A stretch of 64,000 nucleotides of DNA from assembly GCF_016808335.1 (NCBI RefSeq), contig NC_053139.1, positions 37,159,954 through 37,223,953 on the forward strand, read 5' to 3'. Origin of the DNA: Panicum virgatum. Taxonomy: Eukaryota > Streptophyta > Magnoliopsida > Poales > Poaceae. The position numbers were made by a program, and so were the translations under genes. This document shows, one piece after another, positions 63,635 to 64,000 of this stretch (position 1 is the first letter of the stretch; every line of letters starts with the position of its first letter). The notes beneath the pieces were generated by a model that was given only the letters and a program-made list of their open reading frames with translations, did not search any database and was not told the DNA's origin.

Positions 63635-64000
63635 TCAAGGGTCTGCAGGCTCTCGCTTGAAGTAGGAGGCGACGAAGTCAACGACCTCCTGCACGCTGTC
63701 CCGAGCGGCGGCCTCCGTCTCCGCTACAGGGCCATCGACCACGGGCGCCAGCGAGATGGTCGGGTCGTGGCTCCGGAGGCAGGTCAGGCTGTGCTCCGCC
63801 ACCAGCCGGATCAGCTCGCGGCCCTTGGTTTCAAGCTGTCTAGCAAGGACTGGCCCCAGGCGCTGGAGCCTATCCGAAGCAGAACTCAGCACCGGGAGGG
63901 CGTCAGCTATCGAAGCTGGTGGCTCCGCCACCTGAATCGGGCTCAGACCAAGCGGCACCAGCGCCAGGCTCGCTTCGGTTGCCCAGTCAGCGATCCGCTG
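63635..64000 (-). CDS. antisense additional ORF of the Tat-type element (partial)
   Basis: The minus-strand frame is open from the right window edge to the stop at 63635-63637. It encodes at least 121 residues including QRIADWATEASLAL, RQLETKGRELIRLVAEHSLT and DSVQEVVDFVASYF. The sequence is helical and amphipathic, with no enzyme motif. Tat-lineage elements are known to carry additional ORFs between pol and the 3' LTR, some in antisense; position and orientation fit. The function is unknown. The start lies outside the window. Confidence 0.65.
   Translation of the reverse strand, partial: QRIADWATEASLALVPLGLSPIQVAEPPASIADALPVLSSASDRLQRLGPVLARQLETKGRELIRLVAEHSLTCLRSHDPTISLAPVVDGPVAETEAAARDSVQEVVDFVASYFKREPADP

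Overview
This is nuclear DNA from a grass, most likely a panicoid (millet, switchgrass or sorghum relative). The evidence is intron-containing plant genes with very GC-rich first exons, several families of short terminal-inverted-repeat elements typical of grasses, Cassandra and Reina/Tekay/Tat-type LTR retrotransposons, and an initiator-methionine tRNA primer site in three elements. Host genes are sparse and most of the 64 kb is mobile DNA.

Layout. 1-8.1 kb: the end of a Reina-type pol, then a UDP-glycosyltransferase gene (minus strand) that lost its 3' end, gained a stop codon and was split by a complete 5.56-kb Reina retrotransposon (1726-7281, target duplication AGCGT). A 373-bp hAT-type MITE made of GGGTCGG repeats lies just upstream; a second copy is at 19238-19610. 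9.3-16.3 kb: an apparently intact mitochondrial 3-hydroxyisobutyryl-CoA hydrolase-like gene of about ten exons, with two phase-compatible alternative third exons and two GC-AG introns. 16.4-22.9 kb: MITE-rich spacer and an intact intronless F-box/kelch gene (21147-22289). 25.1-27.6 kb: a decayed grass-specific PIR2-like/DUF3615 family gene carrying a 977-bp non-autonomous hAT element. 29.6-30.6 kb: a Cassandra TRIM (LTRs carrying a 5S rRNA promoter) with a duplicated interior. 30.8-31.9 kb: a poly(A)-tailed retroposon with 17-bp target duplications.

31970-45512 is a 13.5-kb Tekay/Del-type retrotransposon with 3.4-kb LTRs and target duplication CCGCC. Between its 5' LTR and gag lie two mutually paralogous accessory ORFs. 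Both of these, and gag, begin exactly at a consensus splice acceptor (CAG|ATGGCT). Each LTR also contains three phase-matched exons for a short acidic peptide. 46286-51294 is a 5.0-kb two-gene Mutator-like element with about 400-bp inverted repeats and target duplication CAGAATCGG. It carries a MuDR-type transposase gene and, in convergent orientation, a gene for a Myb/SANT-like protein. It sits about 360 bp upstream of the start codon of a CYP59-type multidomain cyclophilin gene (51661 onward).

Intron 8 of the CYP59 gene (from 54170) is invaded by Tat-lineage retroelements that run to the end of the window: a short non-autonomous element (54275-58247, 3' LTR truncated), a 200-bp inverted protease-linker fragment, and the pol region of an autonomous relative (58448-62212) followed by its 3' region and an antisense ORF. 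The RRM-encoding exons of the cyclophilin gene must lie beyond 64000 if they survive.

The best candidates for undescribed biology are the complex organisation of the Tekay element (spliced LTR peptide, paired accessory ORFs, splice acceptors at each start codon), the transposase plus Myb/SANT-like gene pair of the Mutator element, and the mutually exclusive exons of the hydrolase gene. All functional statements are inferences from sequence; no database search was run.
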